NCBI RefSeq assembly: GCF_937921625.1
Contig: NZ_CAKZTI010000026.1
Span: forward strand, 24,019-88,018
DNA from: an uncultured Campylobacter sp.
GTDB lineage: Bacteria > Campylobacterota > Campylobacteria > Campylobacterales > Campylobacteraceae
Direction: 5' to 3'
Length of the DNA: 64,000 nt
Part shown: positions 34,685-44,852 of the stretch, in pieces
How positions within the stretch are numbered: the first letter of the stretch is position 1
How the letters are laid out: each line of letters opens with the position of its first letter
The notes under the pieces: model-generated
Databases searched by the model: none
What the model saw: the letters and a program-made list of their open reading frames with translations, nothing else
Told to the model about the DNA's origin: nothing
Program-made: the position numbers and the translations under genes

Positions 34685-35755
34685 CTAAGCCTTACTTGCG
34701 TAATCTGCGATGATCGAGCCAATCTCTGCGGTCGAGCAAATTTCTTTGGCGTCGTACTGCGCAATGTCCTTGGTGCGGTATCCGTCGCGAAGCACGGCGC
34801 GCACGGCAAGCTCGATCGCGGCTGCGGCCTCATTTTCGCCAAATGCGTATTTTAGCATCATCGCAGCGCTTAAAATCGTAGCGATCGGGTTTGCGATGCC
34901 CTGTCCCGCGATATCGGGCGCGCTGCCGTGAATCGGCTCATAGATGCCCACCTTGCCGCCGATACTCGCACTCGGAAGCAACCCGATCGAGCCGCAGATC
35001 ATACTCGCTTCGTCGCTTAAAATATCGCCGAATAAATTCTCAGTCAAAATCACGTCAAACTGCGCTGGCGCACGCACGAGCTGCATCGCGGCGTTATCGA
35101 CGTACATAAACTCCAAATTTATCCCAGCATAGTTTTTCGCTAGCTCGCTTACGACTTCGCGCCACAGCTGGCTTGTTTCAAGCACGTTGGCCTTATCTAC
35201 GAGCGTTATCTTTTTGTTTCGCAAAAGCGCTGCCTCAAACGCGACCTTAGCCACGCGCTCAATCTCAGAGACGTTGTAGCACATCGTATTTAGCGCGTCC
35301 TTTTCGTTTTTAACGCGCGGCTGTCCGAAATAAATTCCGCCCGTAAGCTCGCGCACCACCATTATATCGACGCCCTTGATGATCTCCGGCTTTAGCGTCG
35401 AAGCGTTTATCAACTCATCAAAAATCATCGCAGGACGCAAATTTGCAAACGCTCCGAGCTCCTTGCGAATTTTAAGCAGCCCGCTTTCGGGGCGCAGTTC
35501 GCGCGGCAACCCGTCCCATTTAGCGCCACCGATCGCGCCGAAAAGCACCGCATCGCTTGATTTAGCGGCATTTAGCGTTTCATCAGGAAGCGGAACGCCC
35601 ATAATGTCGATCGCCGCGCCGCCCATCAAGCGGTAGTCAAAATTTAACTCGAAATTAAATTTATGGCTTACGGCATCGAGCACCTTGATCGCTTCTTCGA
35701 TGATCTCAGGGCCGATTCCGTCGCCTTTTATCACGCATACGTCATATTTTTTCAT
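34685..35755 (-). CDS. leuB: 3-isopropylmalate dehydrogenase
   Basis: Oxidises 3-isopropylmalate with NAD+ in leucine synthesis. The 356-residue product has the family features: IKGDGIGPEI at the N-terminus, RKELGAFANLRPA, the substrate loop RELTGGIYFG, and the cofactor/metal segment NLFGDILSDEASMICGS followed by EPIHGSAPDIAGQ. It starts 9 bases after leuD, so the two are co-transcribed. Confidence 0.97.
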   Translation of the reverse strand: MKKYDVCVIKGDGIGPEIIEEAIKVLDAVSHKFNFELNFDYRLMGGAAIDIMGVPLPDETLNAAKSSDAVLFGAIGGAKWDGLPRELRPESGLLKIRKELGAFANLRPAMIFDELINASTLKPEIIKGVDIMVVRELTGGIYFGQPRVKNEKDALNTMCYNVSEIERVAKVAFEAALLRNKKITLVDKANVLETSQLWREVVSELAKNYAGINLEFMYVDNAAMQLVRAPAQFDVILTENLFGDILSDEASMICGSIGLLPSASIGGKVGIYEPIHGSAPDIAGQGIANPIATILSAAMMLKYAFGENEAAAAIELAVRAVLRDGYRTKDIAQYDAKEICSTAEIGSIIADYASKA

Positions 35756-35764
35756 CCAAATTCC

Positions 35765-36247
35765 TTACAAGTTTATCTTTGTTTTTGCGTAATTTATCGC
35801 TCCGCCCGCATCGAGAAGCTTTTGCATAAACTCGGGGATCGCGCCGAATTTATACTGAGTTTTTTGAGTTAAATTTTTAATTACGCCGCCCTTCAGATCG
35901 ATGCTAAGCTCGTCGCCCTGCGCGATCTTGTCCGTCTCGTCGCATTCGAGGATCAAAAAGCCCGTATTGAAGCTGTTTCGATAAAAAATCCTAGCGAAGT
36001 TTTTTGCGATCACGCATGAAATTCCGGCGGCCTTAAGCGCCATCGGAGCGTGCTCGCGCGAGCTGCCGCAGCCAAAATTTTTCCCCGCTACGATGATGTC
36101 GCCGCGAGCGATTTTGGACGAAAAATCCTTGTCCGCATCCTCCATGATGTGCGTCGCAAGCACCGCCGCATCGGAGGTATTTAGGTAGCGCGCCGCAATA
36201 ATGATGTCGGTGTCGATATCATCTCCGAATTTCCATACTTTTGCCAT
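35765..36247 (-). CDS. leuD: 3-isopropylmalate dehydratase small subunit
   Basis: The 160-residue small subunit of isopropylmalate isomerase, which carries the swivelling domain completing the active site of LeuC. Segments seen: GDDIDTDIIIAARYLNT at the N-terminus, then AGKNFGCGSSREHAP, the aconitase-type GSSREHA signature. The large subunit gene leuC is not in the window. It is the first gene of the leftward leuD-leuB unit. Confidence 0.96.
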   Translation of the reverse strand: MAKVWKFGDDIDTDIIIAARYLNTSDAAVLATHIMEDADKDFSSKIARGDIIVAGKNFGCGSSREHAPMALKAAGISCVIAKNFARIFYRNSFNTGFLILECDETDKIAQGDELSIDLKGGVIKNLTQKTQYKFGAIPEFMQKLLDAGGAINYAKTKINL

Positions 36248-36655
36248 ATTTCCGCCTTAAATTTCAAAATAGATGCGCGATTTTACCGACAAATTTATTA
36301 AAATCCGCTCAATCGCTCCAATATGAGGGCGAAATTCCTCGCTTAAAATTTAGGGCTAAATTTAAACGCCAAAGCCGCAGAAATAGAAAGTGCGGAAGCG
36401 TTAAATTTTAAAGCGGCAACGTGAAGGAAGCGGAATTTTGGCGCATCGGTTTTACATCCTGCGAACGCGGAATTTTAGCGAGCAATCTTAAATTTAGCTA
36501 AAAATATAACCTAAATTTTAAAATTTAGCCTAATTTCTAGAATTTGAAAAATCATTAAATTTAGATAGTTCGCGCCGTATATAAGCAAAAATAAAGAGCG
36601 TTTCGGTATAATCCGACTTTCCAAAACCAAATACACAACGACACAAGGAGATTTT
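36248..36655 (+). promoter_or_regulatory. Divergent leuD/rpoD intergenic region with candidate rpoD promoter
   Basis: About 400 bases without a gene. A perfect TATAAT (36607-36612) lies 44 bases before the rpoD ATG in the rightward direction. The upstream region is AT-rich with no -35, the normal campylobacter sigma-70 pattern. AAGGAG lies about 6 bases before the ATG. The left part contains AAATTT-type low-complexity words. Confidence 0.55.
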
Positions 36656-38536
36656 ATGGCGAGCCCAAAAGACGCCTTAAGCCCCATCGAGCAGTTCTTC
36701 GACGACAATCAAAAAAGCTACATCACCTACGAAAGACTGATAAAATTTTTTGACAAAGCCCCCACCGCAACGGCCGTTAAGAAGGTCGAAGCGCTTACGA
36801 AAAAATTTGACGTCGAACTGATCTCCGCCGCAGAAATCTCTAAAATCAAAAATTTAGAGGACGCAAAACTCAAAGAAGCGACGCAAAAAAAGCTGCTGGA
36901 CGAGGGCTGGGACGAGGAATTTGACCTATCCAGCGACGTCGAGCTTTTGGAGTGGAGCCGTTCGGACAGCCCGGTGCGGATGTATCTGCGCGAAATGGGA
37001 CAGATCCCGCTGTTAACGAAAGAAGAAGAGATCGAGATCAGCAAAAAAATCGAGCTCGGCGAGGACATCATCATCGACGCGTTTTGCTCGGTGCCGTACT
37101 TAATAGACTTCATTTTAGACTATAAAGAGCCGCTTATCAACCGCGAGCGCCGCGTAAAGGAGCTTTTCAAAAGCTTTGACGACAGCGACGAAGAGGGTGA
37201 AGAGGAGGACGAAGAGGAACTATCGGAGGAGGATTACGACGACGAGGAGGATGAGGAGAGCGCGGACGAGGCGAAGCAAAAGCGCTCTAAAAAGAACGAT
37301 AAGCGCGCTCTAAAGGTCATCGAAAGCTTCAAGGCTCTTGAAAAAGCCAAAAAGGACTGGATGAAATTTGCCGAGAAAAATGCCGAGGCGATTAAGCAGA
37401 GCAAGGGAATTTTATCGAAGCTAAACTTGGCGTTTAAAAAGAAAATTTTAAAAGAAAAGCTCATGGATCTGGGTCCAACCAGCAAGCTCATCACTGAGAT
37501 CGTAAAATCAATGGAGACCGCGCTAAAAAGCGACGAGGGCTTTGAAAAAGAGCTCAAGCGCCTGGAATACAAGTTGCCGATGTTTAGCGCCGAACTGCGC
37601 GAAAATCACAAAAAAATCCTAAAAGAGATCACGAGGCTTAGCAAAGACGACATCATCGCGCGCGTGCCGGAAGCTACGATGGTCTCGACCTACGTCGATA
37701 TAAAAAAGCTCTTTTTAACCAAAGAGGCGAGCAAAAAAAGCTTTAATCTCGAGCCCGAGCGGCTGAAAGAAATTTTAGAGCAGATCAAGCGCGGCAAGCG
37801 CATCAGCGATAACGCAAAGGCGCGCATGGCGAAGTCCAACCTGCGCCTGGTCGTCTCCATCGCCAAGCGCTACACGAACCGCGGGCTGCCGTTTTTAGAC
37901 CTCATCCAGGAGGGTAATATCGGGCTTATGAAGGCTGTGGATAAATTTGAATACAAGCGCGGTTATAAATTTTCGACATACGCGACGTGGTGGATCCGCC
38001 AGGCGATCTCGCGCGCCATCGCCGATCAGGCCCGCACGATCCGCATCCCGATCCATATGATCGAGACGATAAATCGAATTAATAAAATCACGCGCAAATA
38101 TATGCAAGAGGGCGGCAAGGAGCCCGATATCAACGTCATCGCGCAAGAGGTAGGCCTTAGCGTCGATAAAGTAAAGCAGGTCATCAAAATCACAAAGGAG
38201 CCGATCAGCCTGGAAGCGCCGATCGGAAACGAGGACGACGGCAAATTCGGCGATTTCGTCGAGGACAAAAGCTCGGTTTCGCCGATTGAGCAAATTTTAA
38301 AATCTGACCTAAAAGAGCAGATAGACGACATCCTAGAACAACTTAATGACCGCGAGCGCACGGTAATCCGCATGCGATTCGGACTGCTTGACGACGAGAG
38401 CGACCGCACGCTCGAAGAGATCGGCAAGGAGCTCAATATCACTCGCGAGCGCGTCCGCCAGATCGAAAGCTCGGCGATCAAAAAGCTAAAACACCCAAAG
38501 ATCGGCCGCAAACTAAAAACCTATATCGAGAGCTAG
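36656..38536 (+). CDS. rpoD: RNA polymerase primary sigma factor RpoD
   Basis: The housekeeping sigma factor. The 626-residue protein has region 1.1 at the N-terminus, region 1.2 (SDSPVRMYLREMGQIPLLT), a long variable non-conserved region with an acidic run (about 178-205), then region 2 (NLRLVVSIAKRYTNRGLPFLD, GYKFSTYATWWIRQAI), region 3, and region 4.2 (RTLEEIGKELNITRERVRQIE). These bind the -10 and -35 elements. The weak -35 boxes of most promoters here fit the known campylobacter sigma-70 preference. Confidence 0.98.
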   Translation: MASPKDALSPIEQFFDDNQKSYITYERLIKFFDKAPTATAVKKVEALTKKFDVELISAAEISKIKNLEDAKLKEATQKKLLDEGWDEEFDLSSDVELLEWSRSDSPVRMYLREMGQIPLLTKEEEIEISKKIELGEDIIIDAFCSVPYLIDFILDYKEPLINRERRVKELFKSFDDSDEEGEEEDEEELSEEDYDDEEDEESADEAKQKRSKKNDKRALKVIESFKALEKAKKDWMKFAEKNAEAIKQSKGILSKLNLAFKKKILKEKLMDLGPTSKLITEIVKSMETALKSDEGFEKELKRLEYKLPMFSAELRENHKKILKEITRLSKDDIIARVPEATMVSTYVDIKKLFLTKEASKKSFNLEPERLKEILEQIKRGKRISDNAKARMAKSNLRLVVSIAKRYTNRGLPFLDLIQEGNIGLMKAVDKFEYKRGYKFSTYATWWIRQAISRAIADQARTIRIPIHMIETINRINKITRKYMQEGGKEPDINVIAQEVGLSVDKVKQVIKITKEPISLEAPIGNEDDGKFGDFVEDKSSVSPIEQILKSDLKEQIDDILEQLNDRERTVIRMRFGLLDDESDRTLEEIGKELNITRERVRQIESSAIKKLKHPKIGRKLKTYIES

Positions 38537-38790
38537 AACAAAACGCAGATATAATTTACTCTTTGAACGCCCGACAAATTTAAAATTCATTAGACAGCCA
38601 GGCTTTGGCGTCGGTATGATTGATCCTGATGTACGACAAAATTTAAATCCGCTAAGATCCGAGCCGAGACCGTCAATAATGTATTTTTAGTCTAAATTTA
38701 TCAAATAGGACGTAAATCAGGGCACAGTAAAATGTAGTAGCACTCACTTGAAACGCCGATTTTGAGATGCTTAAGGTTTGAAGTTCGTAG

Positions 38791-39805
38791 GTTTCAAACT
38801 CTAGCAGAGGAAATTTACATTAAACAGATTGAATGGATTTAAGTTCGTGAGATTGGGCTTCCAACTCCAGTGGAGTAAATTTACACGCCGAGCCTATGAG
38901 CCGCGAAGTAGCGGAAAAATCCGTTTCAAACTCCAGCGGAGAAAATTTACACGCAAAAGCCTCACGGACGGGCTCGTCAAACCTCGCACGTTTCAAACTC
39001 CATCGGAGTAAATTTACACTTGACCTCCTAAACAAGGAAGCTACGCTTTGGGAGTTTCAAACTCCAGTGGAGAAAATTTACACAGAATAAAGCCGCTAAG
39101 AATATACCACCCACTACCGTTTCAAACTCCAGTGGAGGGAATTTACACGCCAAATATGGGCTAAGCTATAACGGCACAAGCCTGAGTTTCAAACTCCAGC
39201 GGAGTAGATTTACACATAATGCAACAGTAGAGGATTTGAAACATCAACTAAGTTTCAAGCTCCAGCGGAGTAGATTTACACACTCATCTTTTAAACTTTC
39301 GTGTGTAGATATACACATGTTTCAAACTCGAGCGGAGTAGATTTACACTAAAGATGAGTTCGAAAAGGCTGACAGCAAGGCTCGTTTCAAACTCCAGCGG
39401 AGTAGATTTACACCTAGCGCTTAGCTCGCCTTTTGCTCTCTGATTTTTATTGTTTCAAACTCCAGCGGAGTAGATTTACACCCATTTATTAGATTTCCAA
39501 TCATCAAGATTATATGGTTTCAAACTCCAGCGGAGTAGATTTACACCCAGACTTCATAACCCAAGAATAAGTTTCGTATTTGTTTCAAACTCCAGCGGAG
39601 TAGATTTATACCTTAAAAAATCCCGGGTATTGCTTATTCCATGACCGTTGCAAACTCCAGCGGAGTAGATTTATACATAGTAGGGATCAAAAGTCCGTTT
39701 TTCATAAAGCGTTGCAAACTCCAGCGGAGGAAATTTACACACAATAGCGAGCTATTCGAGCTCAAAGAGCAACTTTTCTCAAACTCCAGTGGAGCAAATT
39801 TACAC
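38791..39805 (-). CRISPR. Orphan CRISPR array with a second repeat family, about 17 repeats
   Basis: The 30-nt repeat begins GTTTCAAACTCC and ends GTAGATTTACAC on the plus strand. Copies start at 38791, 38857, 38923, 38990, 39054, 39119, 39186, 39252, 39319, 39384, 39452, 39517, 39582, 39647, 39711 and 39776, plus possibly an eroded one near 39290. The middle copies are identical; those at both ends vary (GTGGAGTAAAT, GGAGGAAAT, GTTGCAAAC). Spacers are 34-38 nt. The reverse strand ends in TTTGAAAC, so crRNA transcription is probably leftward. No cas genes are near; the I-B Cas6 may or may not process it. Confidence 0.95.
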
Positions 39806-40316
39806 AGCATCAAATTATATTTTTCTAGGCTATGAATATTGAAGTTTATATTTTTACCTCTTAAATTTAGATAAGCGACAAAGGCGGCTTAGAATAAAAC
39901 GCCGCATTTGCAGTATTTTGCAAATCTTAGCCAAAGCTTTATCCGCATAATTTTCAAAATTCCGACTAAAATAGGTAGCACGATAACGGCGCAAAAGCGT
40001 CGTCGTTTCGCTGAGCTGTCATTTTGTCTCGCACTATCCAGCTAGCTTGCTACGCTCCGATAAACCGACAACTCGGTATCGGCAAGCTTTGGCACACGCT
40101 CAATCGCATCCCGCCGCCATACTGCCGTACTCACAATCGCAGCACCAATAAATTTGCCGCATTGCTGCGCCGACAACCGCAACACTATCTAAATTTACTG
40201 CTCCGCCGTGCCGTCTCTCTCTTAAAATTTACTTTCTGTAGCCAAGGGTGTGCTAGATAACACGACGTCGGTATTTTTGTCTCACTCTAAATTTACCTTC
40301 CGTCGCGCCGCTAAAT
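39806..40316. other. Gene-free stretch between orphan CRISPR array and the DKNYY gene
   Basis: About 510 bases. A plus-strand frame of 78 codons (40024-40260) has an Arg/His/Tyr-rich composition typical of spurious frames. No leader-like repeat, RNA gene or terminator is recognised. Confidence 0.5.
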
Positions 40317-41765
40317 TTAACCGCGTCGCAAGCTGCGCTTTCTAAGGTAGCTATAAATCCAAGCTCCGAGTAACAAAACCGCCGCGAGGCAATACATATA
40401 AAAAGCCGCGCCGTTTTCATACTCCACGTCCTGCGCGCTAAAGACCGGCTGCGACATTTCGGGGTTTCGCGCCGCCTCGTCCGCGATCTGCGCCATCACC
40501 TCATCATCATGCACGTCTAGCGTGATCTTTCGCAGATCGATGAAATTCGTCCGCTTATCCAGATGCCTGCCGCTGCGACCCGTGACGTAAACGCTATGCG
40601 AGTAAAAATTTAGATAATAAAATCCCGCGTCGTCCTTAAAAAGCTTTTCCGAGATCTGCCGCACGGTGCCTTTAAACGGATTATCGCCCGCCCTTTTTAG
40701 CGCGCTTAGCTTACCGCCCTCCCCGCCAAATTTATAATAAACGTACCAAAGCGCGTCCTTTAGCCGTCCCTCGGTGCCACTGCCGCGCGGTCGATTTAAA
40801 ATTTTATCCTTGCTTAGATAAAATATGCCGTTTTTACTCGCAAATAGCATGTATTCTTGGTGGCCGGAGCGAAAATTTAACGGCGTATAGGGCTCGTTTG
40901 CAGCCTCAAATCTCTCGCCGTCCATAAACACCGCGCCCGCAGCGGGATCGTAGAGAAACTCTATTCCCGAGTTTGGCTCCATCAGATACATCTGCTCGCT
41001 AGGCGTGAAATTTAGCCTCTCGCCGCCCTTATAAACGCTGCGTCCGTCACTCAGCCAATTATCGACCGGGCGAAAGTGCGCGGGCAGCTCGGGGCCGTCT
41101 TCGTATATGATTTTTCGCCTTATCTGTTTTAGATTTTTTGCGTCCGCGCCCTCTAAAATTTTACCCTCGTAAAATACCCGCTCGCCGTCCGTGGCGACGT
41201 ATGGGCTCTCGGTCAGTGGCGAGATGGGCGCGCTAGTATCAAGTCTGGCGTAGGGATAGTTGTACTCCTGCGGCCACTTTGAGAGCCCGAACGCATGGAA
41301 AAATACCTTGTAAATGTAGCTTATCGCGCCGCCCGTGCGCTGCGTGACGTCCGAGCAGAAATAGCTCACGCGCCCGTCGCTGTAGTATCGCGCGCCGATC
41401 TTTTGCGTGCGTGCGGGATCCAGCCCCGTCATCTTTCGAGCGCCGCAAAATACGCGGTTAGCGTCCATGCCGACGTTTGTGTAGGAGTATCTGCCGGTAT
41501 CAAGCGCGCGAAAGCTAGCTGCATCTGCGCCGCCTTCTAGCTCGTAAGGAGCGAGATTCCAAGAGCGTAGGTAAATTTTGCCGCCGATGTTGTAATAATC
41601 GCTGCGGCCGATCTTTTGCGCGTCTGCGGGCAACTCGCGCGAGCGGTCATACACCGATAGCTCATAGATGAAAACGAGCGAGACGAAGAGCGGCACGAAA
41701 AGTACCGCAAAGAGGAGCTTTAGCGCCTTTTTATCAAATTTGCTTAAATTATTCACCTTTTTCAT
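40317..41765 (-). CDS. DKNYY-type repeat protein, membrane-anchored
   Basis: The 482-residue protein has an N-terminal membrane helix (about 13-33), a long extracytoplasmic region and a C-terminal helix (about 453-473) ending in a basic tail. The middle holds recurring units of the DKNYY kind, where a D-x-x-x-V/Y-Y-x-G segment is followed by an 'L-x-G-A-D-x-x-x-x' element (for example GERVFYEGKILEGADAKNL, SDGRSVYKGG and DDAGFYYLN). Function of the family is unknown; a surface or periplasmic scaffold is possible. It stands alone. Confidence 0.8.
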   Translation of the reverse strand: MKKVNNLSKFDKKALKLLFAVLFVPLFVSLVFIYELSVYDRSRELPADAQKIGRSDYYNIGGKIYLRSWNLAPYELEGGADAASFRALDTGRYSYTNVGMDANRVFCGARKMTGLDPARTQKIGARYYSDGRVSYFCSDVTQRTGGAISYIYKVFFHAFGLSKWPQEYNYPYARLDTSAPISPLTESPYVATDGERVFYEGKILEGADAKNLKQIRRKIIYEDGPELPAHFRPVDNWLSDGRSVYKGGERLNFTPSEQMYLMEPNSGIEFLYDPAAGAVFMDGERFEAANEPYTPLNFRSGHQEYMLFASKNGIFYLSKDKILNRPRGSGTEGRLKDALWYVYYKFGGEGGKLSALKRAGDNPFKGTVRQISEKLFKDDAGFYYLNFYSHSVYVTGRSGRHLDKRTNFIDLRKITLDVHDDEVMAQIADEAARNPEMSQPVFSAQDVEYENGAAFYMYCLAAVLLLGAWIYSYLRKRSLRRG

Positions 41766-41964
41766 AAGGCAATTATATATCTTGCCAGTTTAAAACGTTA
41801 GAAATTTAAAAGCGTTTGCAGGGAAATTTTAAAATTTAGGTGCAGTAAATTTGGCGGCGAAAAGCCGCAGGTAAATTTACAAAGCCCCATCAAATTTGAC
41901 GCCAAAACCTCAGCTCAAATTTACCCGCACCCGCGGAACTACGCAAGCTCCGCGCAAATTTAAA

Positions 41965-43206
41965 TTAGTACCCGTCAAAATGTTTGGTCTTTGGCAGCAC
42001 CAAATTTAGCGTGATACCGATGAGCGCGCCAAGTCCCACGCCGCTAAAGCTCATAGCGCCAAAGTCCAGCACCATGCCGCCTATCGCGCAGACGAAGATG
42101 AGCGCGACGATGATCATATTGCGCGGCTCGGCTAGATCCACGCCGTTTTTGATAAGCGTCTCCATGCCTACGCTAGCGATGATACCGAAAAGTAGCAGCA
42201 TAATGCCGCCGATGACGGGAGCGGGGATCGTGGAGAGCGCGGCGCCGAGCTTGCCCACGAAGGCTAGCAAGATCGCCGCAAGCGCGGCAAAGGTCATGAT
42301 GGCGGGATTGTAGGCCTTGGTGATACTGACCGCGCCCGTGACCTCCGAGTAAGTGGTGTTCGGCGGTCCGCCAAAGCAGCCAGCTAGCGACGTCGCGAGT
42401 CCGTCGCCAAGTAGCGTGCTTTTAAGTCCGGGGTTTTTGAGAAAATTCTCCTTCGTGACGTTGCTGATAGCAAGCATATCTCCGATGTGCTCGATCGCAG
42501 GGGCGATCGCGATAGGCACCATGTAGATCACGGCTTCGAGCTTAAAAACCGGCGCGGTGAAATGCGGCAGCGCAAACCACGGCGCGCTTAAAATCGGCGT
42601 AAAATCCACGATGCCGACAAACAGCGACGCGCAGTATCCCACCGCGATGCCGCAAAGTATCGGCACGAGGCGCAGCATGCCGCGGCCAAACATCATAACG
42701 ACGATAACCGCCGAGAGCGAGATGAGCGCGATAGTAAGCGACTGTCCCTGCGTATAAAGCGCCTCTTTGCCCTTGCCCATGACCATATTTACGGCCGCTG
42801 GCGAGAGGATGAGGCCGATCGTCATGATGACGGGGCCCACGACCACGGGCGGTAAAATTTTATGCAAAAACCCCTCGCCTTTGAGCCTAATAAGCAGGCT
42901 CAGAACCACGTAAAAAAGTCCCGCCGCGATCACTCCGCTCATAGTCGCGGCGATACCCCACTCCTTCACGCCAAAGCTAAGCGGCGCGATGAACGCAAAG
43001 CTAGACGCGAGAAAGATCGGCGGGACGTTTTTGCGCGTGATGAGCTGAAACAGCAGCGTGCCGATACCCGCCGTAAACAGCGCCACGGACGTATCAAGCC
43101 CCGTTAATATCGGCACCAGCACGAGCGCGCCGAACGCGACGAATAGAAACTGCACGCCGACGAGAGCGTCGCGTAGCCTGAGATTGTAGCCTTCGTATTT
43201 TTCCAT
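41965..43206 (-). CDS. Nucleobase:cation symporter-2 family permease, UraA-like
   Basis: The 413-residue protein has about twelve to fourteen membrane helices and the NCS2 features: a glycine-rich first helix pair (VGVQFLFVAFGALVLVPILT), the GGPPNTTYSEVTGAV signature and helix-8 residues AIEHIGDMLAISN. These fit a uracil/xanthine proton symporter, most like UraA. I place the start at ATG 43206 (MEKYEGYNLRLRD), which has GAGGAG 4 bases upstream; the longer frame to 43317 lacks such a site. Confidence 0.9.
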   Translation of the reverse strand: MEKYEGYNLRLRDALVGVQFLFVAFGALVLVPILTGLDTSVALFTAGIGTLLFQLITRKNVPPIFLASSFAFIAPLSFGVKEWGIAATMSGVIAAGLFYVVLSLLIRLKGEGFLHKILPPVVVGPVIMTIGLILSPAAVNMVMGKGKEALYTQGQSLTIALISLSAVIVVMMFGRGMLRLVPILCGIAVGYCASLFVGIVDFTPILSAPWFALPHFTAPVFKLEAVIYMVPIAIAPAIEHIGDMLAISNVTKENFLKNPGLKSTLLGDGLATSLAGCFGGPPNTTYSEVTGAVSITKAYNPAIMTFAALAAILLAFVGKLGAALSTIPAPVIGGIMLLLFGIIASVGMETLIKNGVDLAEPRNMIIVALIFVCAIGGMVLDFGAMSFSGVGLGALIGITLNLVLPKTKHFDGY

Positions 43207-43961
43207 CTTCTCCTCTTTTATCTTTGCGGCTTGCCTCGCGAGCGTCTTTAACGGAGCTAGCAAAAATTTAGCTTGATAGGCTATATGCCTTATCTTCGCT
43301 AAATTTTTACGTCGCAACCCTTAAATCCATCTCGCGATCCTTCGCCTTGGCTCCTGTATTAAAATTTATAATACACCGACATTCTGTAAAATTTAACTTG
43401 CTGCAGTCGCGGACGAATAACCCGCTCCTTTGCAAGCACTAAAAATTTATCGAAACTACACATCATCTGTATTGAATATTTTCAAAATTTATGCCTTTCC
43501 GCCTCGTCTAAAGAAAAAATACTACGCCTTAAATTTTTAAATCTGACACATCAAAAATTTTAACCTACCCAGTCGCAGACAAGCAATATGCTCCACTCTC
43601 AGCCGTTAACTACCTGCAATCCATCTTAAATGTTTTAAAATTTTAGCCTCTTTTTAAAATTTTACGACCTCGCTTTGAAATTTCGCACTCAAGCTTAAAA
43701 CGAAATTTTAAATCAGAGCCGCTACGCCACATCATATACAAGCGCCCTTTTGCTGCGATTTTGCGTCGCATCAGACGCGCGAAGCCGCAAGGCGAAAATC
43801 GAGCCCATAAAATATCAGGCAAAGCCGCGTAAACAGATCCAAACAAACAATGACCAAAATCCGCAAACCAGCAACTAAATTTCACAAACATAGCGGATAA
43901 ATCAAAACCTATGCAAGCCGAATTTACCGCTAAAATTTAGCGAGAGAATTCCATCGTACGG
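43207..43961. other. Gene-free 750-base stretch between permease and gpsA
   Basis: AT-rich with many AAATTT/AAAATTTTA words. An 82-codon minus-strand frame (43643-43891) has no homology I can see and a Cys/Phe/Arg composition typical of chance. I find no RNA gene. Confidence 0.5.
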
Positions 43962-44852
43962 CTATTTTTTGCGCAGCAGATCCTTTAGGCTTGCCCTTAC
44001 ATCCTTGCCACGCAGAATTTGCGCGACCTCGGTAGCGATCGGAGCGTAGATTTTGTGCTTTGTCGCGATATTTACGACCGCTTCGGTCGTAGCTACACCC
44101 TCGGCGACCTCGCCCAACTCGCGCAGAATTTCCTCGAGCCTCTTACCGCGCGCAAGCCCTAGTCCCACGCGGTAGTTTCGCGATAGCGCACTCGAGGCGG
44201 TCAAAAACAGATCACCCACGCCACTTAAGCCCAAAAAGGTCTCGTCTCGCGCGCCGAAAAACTTGCCAAAGCGCGCGATCTCTACGATGCCGCGTGCGAT
44301 CAAGCTCGCTCTAGCGTTATTGCCGAGCCCCAGCCCATCGCAAACGCCGCTAGCGATGGCAATGACATTTTTATAAGCGCCACACACCTCTGCGCCGATG
44401 ATATCGCCACTCGTGTAGGTCTTGATGTAGACAGGGAAGGCGCTTGCGAAAAGTTCGGCTAGATTTTCGTTACACGAGCTTACGACGAGCGCGCAAGGCA
44501 GCTTCTGCATGACTTCGGTGGCAAACGACGGACCTGATAGATAAGCAAGATTGCCGCGTGCAACGTACGCTTCAAAAATTTCGTTTAAAAACCTACCGCT
44601 AGCCACGTCAATGCCCTTGGAAGCGACTAGAATTTTTTGATTTTTGTAAGTGAAATTTTGATCCAGCCACTGCGCGGTTTGCTGCGCTGCGAGCGCGAAA
44701 ACGAGCGCTTCGCACTCCAATGCCTCGCTCACGCTTACAAAATGCGGAATTTGCCTTGGCGTGCGCGAAGTGATGACGCATTCGTTTTTCGCGCTAAGCG
44801 CGTCAAAAAGCGCGCTACCCCATTTGCCCGCGCCGATAACCGCGATTTTCAT
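43962..44852 (-). CDS. gpsA: Glycerol-3-phosphate dehydrogenase [NAD(P)+]
   Basis: Reduces dihydroxyacetone phosphate to sn-glycerol-3-phosphate for phospholipid synthesis. The start is the ATG at 44852 (MKIAVIGAGKWGSAL), where the Rossmann motif GAGKWG follows immediately and AAGGAA lies upstream; the frame continues 15 codons further without conservation. At 296 residues it is a typical GpsA, with LSGPSFATEV and the GLSGVGDLFLTASS and SRNYRVG segments of the active site. Confidence 0.95.
   Translation of the reverse strand: MKIAVIGAGKWGSALFDALSAKNECVITSRTPRQIPHFVSVSEALECEALVFALAAQQTAQWLDQNFTYKNQKILVASKGIDVASGRFLNEIFEAYVARGNLAYLSGPSFATEVMQKLPCALVVSSCNENLAELFASAFPVYIKTYTSGDIIGAEVCGAYKNVIAIASGVCDGLGLGNNARASLIARGIVEIARFGKFFGARDETFLGLSGVGDLFLTASSALSRNYRVGLGLARGKRLEEILRELGEVAEGVATTEAVVNIATKHKIYAPIATEVAQILRGKDVRASLKDLLRKK

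Noticed and set aside
40024..40260. 78-codon plus-strand frame
   Set aside because: Arg/His-rich chance composition and no neighbours in the same direction.
43643..43891. 82-codon minus-strand frame
   Set aside because: No homology, odd composition (Cys, Phe, Arg) and no Shine-Dalgarno; sits in low-complexity DNA.
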